DNA from: JAJKIV01 sp036509075
Lineage (GTDB): Bacteria; Gemmatimonadota; Gemmatimonadetes; Gemmatimonadales; Gemmatimonadaceae
NCBI GenBank assembly: GCA_036509075.1
Contig: DATCGG010000243.1
Location: 1-19,646, forward strand
Length of the DNA stretch: 19,646 nucleotides
Direction: 5' to 3'
Shown here: one piece after another, positions 16,575 to 19,646 of the stretch
How positions within the stretch are numbered: the first letter of the stretch is position 1
How the letters are laid out: the number at the start of each line of letters is the position of its first letter
Made by a program: the position numbers and the translations under genes
The notes under the pieces: model-generated
The model's input: only the letters and a program-made list of their open reading frames with translations
Database searches by the model: none
What the model was told of the DNA's origin: nothing

Positions 16575-18146
16575 TCAGCGCTTGGCGATCCAGGCGGGGA
16601 TCGTGATGAAGACCAGCTTGAGCCCAAACCAGACGACGAGCATCAGTATCTCCATCATCATGAGGCTCAGCATCGTCAGCATCACGAGCACAACGAGCGA
16701 CAGACCGAACGCCACCGCGAGCAGGGGCCCGATGAGGAGACCGAGAACCAGGCTGGCGATCACGGTCCCCTTCGTCCAGAAGTCGCTTCTGGTCTGCGCG
16801 TCCGACACGTTCGTTGCGCCAAGCGCGCGGAGCCTGCGCTGTCGCTTGTGAAGCTTCGGGTGCATGCGGCCGAACTGTCCGATCACCGCATTCTTGTCAC
16901 TCGTGCTGCCCGGCCATACGACGAAGAGGAACTCGAGGCCGCCGGCACCCTTCACCATTGCCGTGCGCGACGTACTGAGCTTGTGGAGCGCGCTGACCAG
17001 CCCGTTCGGGTATCGCGTGAGCTGCACGGCCATCGCGTCTGCCAGGTGTCGCCGAGTGCGCCACATGAACGAGACGATCGGTCCGATCAGCACGACCGAC
17101 GAGATGAAGATCGCGAACCGCACCACCTGCGCGCCCAGGATGAGCGGCAGCATCGCCATGACATAGGCCTTCTCGAAGATGTTCGGTTGACGCTGGCCAC
17201 GCCCGGACGACGCGGACATCACCCGCTCGCCGATGTCGGTGGGGTCGGCGTCTTCGTTCTGCGAGCCGCGGAGCAGCGCTTCGCTCGCGAACTCGGCTTC
17301 CCAGACATCGACTTCGCGCCGCTGTGGCCGGAAAGCAACCTTGAACGCGCGCCAGATAGCCTTGCGCGCGTGTCGCTGCACCGGTGCGTCGAGCGCGAGA
17401 GCGAGCGCCCCCCACGTCTGGTAGATCGAGAAGATGATCGACGCGATCTTGAGGTCGCCGTTCCCCACCGACCCGATGAGATGCGCAATCACGGCCTGCG
17501 TCTCGTCTCGATCGAGTGTGTCGAGCAGCCCGCGCGTGACGAGGATGGTCGAATCGTCGACGTGGAGCCCGGTGATCGCCGCGTTCGTCTCGGGGGTGTC
17601 GATGAGGAGCACTCTTGGCGGCTTCACGCCCGCGGCCACGGCCATCTCCTCGACGAGGTTGCCGAGCTGCTGCTCTTCCAGGTCGCGCGTTTTCAGCGGC
17701 CGGGCGCCGATGCGGTCGAGCGACCAGCCGACGCCGACTCGTCCGAGGAGGCCACGGACGGCGATCCAGGTGGCGAACGTGGCGACCGCGCCCGGGACGA
17801 CGAGGACGGAGATGCCGAGGACGATCCGCAACACGTCTCGCGCGGCGCCGCCCTTGTCGATTGCGTCGACGGCACGCGGGATTGCTTCGGCGAGCGTCTG
17901 CAACCCCGTCCAGGTGCTCGGGTGGAGCGGGACGAAGGCGTTGATGATGTAGGCGACGAGGAGCGCGAACGAATAGACGAGCGGCGTAACGACGATGCAG
18001 GCCGGGATACCGGTAAGGACCGCGGCGAGTGCGGCAAAGGCGGAGAAGCGCCAGCTTTTCCGCCGATACCGCCGCTGCTCGTCCTCGAAGTGGACCCGGT
18101 TGGCCGGGCCCGGAATCGAGGTTTGGGGCGAGGCCGTGAGCGTCAC
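16575..18146 (-). CDS. HtpX/M48-like membrane protein, catalytically degenerate
   Basis: This 523-aa protein has the framework of M48/HtpX membrane zinc proteases: two N-terminal hydrophobic hairpins (about 35-72 and 105-135), a core segment with PPRVLLIDTPETNAAITG and LVTRGLLDTLDRDETQAVIAH (177-222), and later RTRRHLADAMAVQLTRYPNGL (363-383), followed by C-terminal hydrophobic helices (about 455-520). The active site is not intact. HExxH reads HLIGS (222-226), losing the catalytic Glu and second His, and the third zinc ligand, Glu in the REYLAD-type motif, is replaced in RRHLAD. The flanking signature residues (NGD at 229-231; AD and AVQLTR) remain, so it looks like a folded pseudoprotease rather than decay. 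The start is GTG at 18146 with GGGAG four to five bases upstream. It lies 36 nt after ilvE and 42 nt before a glycosyltransferase. Confidence 0.82.
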   Translation of the reverse strand: MTLTASPQTSIPGPANRVHFEDEQRRYRRKSWRFSAFAALAAVLTGIPACIVVTPLVYSFALLVAYIINAFVPLHPSTWTGLQTLAEAIPRAVDAIDKGGAARDVLRIVLGISVLVVPGAVATFATWIAVRGLLGRVGVGWSLDRIGARPLKTRDLEEQQLGNLVEEMAVAAGVKPPRVLLIDTPETNAAITGLHVDDSTILVTRGLLDTLDRDETQAVIAHLIGSVGNGDLKIASIIFSIYQTWGALALALDAPVQRHARKAIWRAFKVAFRPQRREVDVWEAEFASEALLRGSQNEDADPTDIGERVMSASSGRGQRQPNIFEKAYVMAMLPLILGAQVVRFAIFISSVVLIGPIVSFMWRTRRHLADAMAVQLTRYPNGLVSALHKLSTSRTAMVKGAGGLEFLFVVWPGSTSDKNAVIGQFGRMHPKLHKRQRRLRALGATNVSDAQTRSDFWTKGTVIASLVLGLLIGPLLAVAFGLSLVVLVMLTMLSLMMMEILMLVVWFGLKLVFITIPAWIAKR

Positions 18147-18182
18147 GGGACTCCCGCGCCGTCCGCGCTCACCGTCGCCGCG

Positions 18183-19163
18183 TTAGGCGCTACCCGCCGC
18201 GGCTGCCGCGGGCACGCGACTGCTGTCACCCACATGATCGCGCACGAATGTCAGCCAGTCGTGGCGGTCGGGGACGCGTCCGTGGACGACGTCGAGGAAG
18301 TGGCGCTGGATCTGTTCGGTGACCGGCCCCCGGCGGCCGCGGCCGATGGTGATCCGGTCGACGCTCCGCACCGGCGTGACCTCGGAGGCGGTCCCGGTGA
18401 GGAAGACTTCGTCGGCCCCGTACAGCGCCTCGCGCGGGACCGGCTGCTCGCGCACGGGGATGCCGAGGTCGCTGGCGAGACTCAGAATGGCGTCGCGGGT
18501 GATGCCGGCGAGGAGTGTCCCGTTGATCGGCGGCGTGATGACCGTCCCGCCAGAGACGACGAAGACGTTCTGCCCCGACCCTTCGCTCAGCAGCCCGTCG
18601 GTGCCTAACGCGATCGCTTCCTGAAAGCCGTTCGCCAGCGCCTCGATCTTGATCAGCTGGCTGCTCAGGTAATTGCCAGCGATCTTGGCAATGGCGGGAA
18701 TGGTGTTTGGCGCTACGCGCTGCCAGGAGGAGACGCAGGCGTCGACGCCGTTCTCGAGGGCGCCCTCGCCCAGGTACGCGCCCCATGGCCAACATGGGAG
18801 GTAGACGTGGATGGGGCTCGCGAACGGCACCATGCTCGAGGCGCCGTAGCCGCGCAGCACCATGGGGCGGATGTAGCAGGCCTCGAGTCCGTTCTTCTCG
18901 ACCAGCTGGCAGCACGCCGCGACGAGGTCGTCGACCGCGTACGTGATGTCCATGCGGTAGATGCGGCACGACACGATCAGCCGCTGGAGGTGTGCGTCCA
19001 GTCGGAAGATGGCGGGGCCGCGCGGGGTGTCGTAGCACCGGATGCCTTCGAACACGGCGGAGCCGTACTGCATGGAGTGGGAGAGGACGTGCACGTTGGC
19101 GTCGTCCCAGCGGACGAACGTTCCGTCGCGCCAGATCCAGTCGGTGGCGGTCAGTTTGCTCAT
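18183..19163 (-). CDS. ilvE: Branched-chain amino acid aminotransferase
   Basis: This 326-aa PLP-dependent class IV aminotransferase interconverts Leu, Ile and Val with their 2-oxo acids using glutamate/2-oxoglutarate in the cytoplasm. It aligns along its length with the enterobacterial IlvE type: GSAVFEGIRCYDT (35-47), the substrate-side YIRPMVLRGYG, the PLP lysine Lys160 in IPAIAKIAGNYLSSQLIK, then EAIALGTDGLLSEGSGQNVFVV, LAGITRDAIL, GADEVFLTGTASEVTPVRSVD and GPVTEQIQ. The length is slightly above the usual 300-310 because of an Ala-rich tail. The ATG at 19163 has AAGGG five to six bases upstream and matches the family start; 21 extra in-frame upstream residues are not needed. It is the first gene of a four-gene minus-strand unit with a membrane pseudoprotease and two glycosyltransferases. 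The stop TAA lies inside a GCCTAACG motif. Confidence 0.95.
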   Translation of the reverse strand: MSKLTATDWIWRDGTFVRWDDANVHVLSHSMQYGSAVFEGIRCYDTPRGPAIFRLDAHLQRLIVSCRIYRMDITYAVDDLVAACCQLVEKNGLEACYIRPMVLRGYGASSMVPFASPIHVYLPCWPWGAYLGEGALENGVDACVSSWQRVAPNTIPAIAKIAGNYLSSQLIKIEALANGFQEAIALGTDGLLSEGSGQNVFVVSGGTVITPPINGTLLAGITRDAILSLASDLGIPVREQPVPREALYGADEVFLTGTASEVTPVRSVDRITIGRGRRGPVTEQIQRHFLDVVHGRVPDRHDWLTFVRDHVGDSSRVPAAAAAGSA

Positions 19164-19194
19164 GTCAGCCCTTGGTAAGCGGGGTGGGTTGAAC

Positions 19195-19200
19195 ATTATC
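19195..19200 (-). promoter_or_regulatory. Candidate -10 box for ilvE
   Basis: On the minus strand GATAAT (19195-19200) lies about 31 nt upstream of the ilvE ATG and matches five of six bases of TATAAT in otherwise GC-rich DNA. No convincing -35 is found at 16-18 nt; GTGACC lies 20 nt upstream. Transcription would start near 19188. Confidence 0.45.
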
Positions 19201-19247
19201 CGCATCACGGGGCTCGTCGAGGTCACCGCGCCGCCGCCCGGCGCGTT

Positions 19248-19287
19248 TGCTTCATCGCGCCTCGGGCACGGGCTGCTTCATCGCGCC
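19248..19287. repeat. Short direct repeat upstream of ilvE
   Basis: TGCTTCATCGCGCC occurs at 19248-19261 and again at 19274-19287, a 26-bp period; the bases between copies are also partly alike. It lies 85-125 bp upstream of the ilvE start, where a regulator could bind. No function is known. Confidence 0.6.
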
Positions 19288-19646
19288 GGGCGCGGGGGCG
19301 GGCCCTCGTCGGTGCGGCGCGCTCGCAGCCGGCGCCGCCAGACCCGGGTTGGCGGCTATGGATACGGCTCCGTCAGGTCCGGCGATCGCTGCGGCGCCGC
19401 GCGAGCACCTCCTCTGGCCGCGCCCCCGCGCTTGACGGCACCCAGCCCGACCGGGACGGCGCTCGTCGCCACGACGCATTTGCGCCGCCCAGCGAGCAGT
19501 AAGCGCGCGCCTAACAAGTTGGCGCGGCGCACGCGCTCGGTGGGAGGGACGCGCCCTTGCTGCTGGCTCCTGACGGTTCAGCCCTAGCGTGGCAGGAGGC
19601 GGGGCGTCGGGCCGTAGGCGGCATTAGCGCGCAGGCCCGAGACAAC
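19288..19646. other. GC-rich stretch without a recognisable gene
   Basis: I see no credible gene in these 359 bases on either strand; the short open frames have arginine/alanine/proline composition typical of random GC-rich DNA. One strong dyad is present: arms GCCGCCA (19334-19340) and TGGCGGC (19350-19356) around the self-complementary ACCCGGGT (19342-19349). An isolated GCCTAACAAG (19509-19518) is the only near-copy of the dispersed motif here. The start of an adjacent gene beyond the window cannot be excluded. Confidence 0.5.

Larger units (their letters stand above)
239..18610. repeat. Dispersed CCTAACG / CGTTAGG motif, 19 copies
   Basis: This entry is a set of dispersed sites, not one continuous element. 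Copies begin at 239(-), 855(+), 3366(+), 3725(+), 4557(+), 4855(+), 5392(+), 6369(-), 7834(-), 8362(-), 8935(-), 9729(+), 10872(-), 11412(+), 14115(+), 14169(+), 15949(+), 18181(-) and 18604(+), where + means CCTAACG on the given strand. Thirteen have the longer form GCCTAACG. A hand estimate from about 66% GC gives roughly 2 expected copies of the heptamer on both strands, so it is enriched about 8-fold. Nearly all lie inside genes, in several reading frames. Of about 25 CTAA/TTAG tetramers I found, 19 belong to this motif. Confidence 0.7.

Noticed and set aside
16848..18608. A 586-aa plus-strand open frame opposite the M48-like and ilvE genes
   Set aside because: It is antisense to two well-supported genes, is rich in Arg, Asp, Glu, Gly and His as expected for the reverse of GC-rich codons, and has no recognisable domain or start context.
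239..19515. Integron cassette array suggested by GTTAGGC/GCCTAAC matching attC core sites
   Set aside because: The sites lie inside genes about 1 kb apart, no pair folds into an attC-like hairpin, gene orientations alternate in blocks, and there is no integrase. The GCCTAACAAG at 19509 has no matching GTTAGGC partner before the window ends.
1..19646. RNA genes, CRISPR arrays, transposases, phage or conjugation genes
   Set aside because: I looked for tRNA-like cloverleaf ends, regularly spaced direct repeats and mobile-element proteins and found none that hold up.

Overview
This is a high-GC bacterial chromosomal window, about two-thirds G+C by eye, holding 14 protein-coding genes and no RNA genes, CRISPR array, transposase or phage gene that I can see. 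The pairing of a PadR repressor with an orphan duplicated-FtsX permease, the GC-rich codon use, heptanucleotide repeats between genes and abundant exported proteins suggest a soil-type Gemmatimonadota (or less likely Acidobacteriota) genome. That assignment is inference; there is no marker gene to fix it.

Left part (1-4793): three minus-strand genes (conserved hypothetical; coiled-coil membrane protein; secreted protein with a duplicated module), then a divergently transcribed membrane histidine kinase with no response regulator nearby. The kinase frame runs 105 nt into the convergent next gene. Middle (4689-6900): a minus-strand pair encodes a secreted c-type cytochrome and a GH1-like glycosidase with a Tat/lipoprotein leader. 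Divergent from it (6901-10891) is a plus-strand unit: PadR regulator, overlapping by 4 nt a large orphan MacB/FtsX-type permease, then a membrane-anchored LytTR regulator. Two tandem perfect palindromes just before padR look like its operator.

Right part (10901-19163), all minus strand: an exported eight-blade PQQ-type propeller fused to a GATase-like C-terminal domain, and an apparent operon read as ilvE, then an HtpX/M48-like protein that has lost its metal-binding and catalytic residues, then two GT-C membrane glycosyltransferases. The last 480 bases, upstream of ilvE, hold a candidate promoter, a small direct repeat and hairpins but no gene I trust.

The most unusual signal is not a gene. 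The heptamer CCTAACG (usually as GCCTAACG) occurs 19 times on either strand, about one per kb and several-fold above composition. It occurs in several reading frames and in stop codons. It accounts for 11 of the 14 TTA leucine codons I found, all in Leu-Gly pairs. Selection or drive at the DNA level (an uptake-, recombination- or methylation-type genome signal) is a reasonable hypothesis. The second is the pseudo-protease retained in an ilvE-glycosyltransferase operon.
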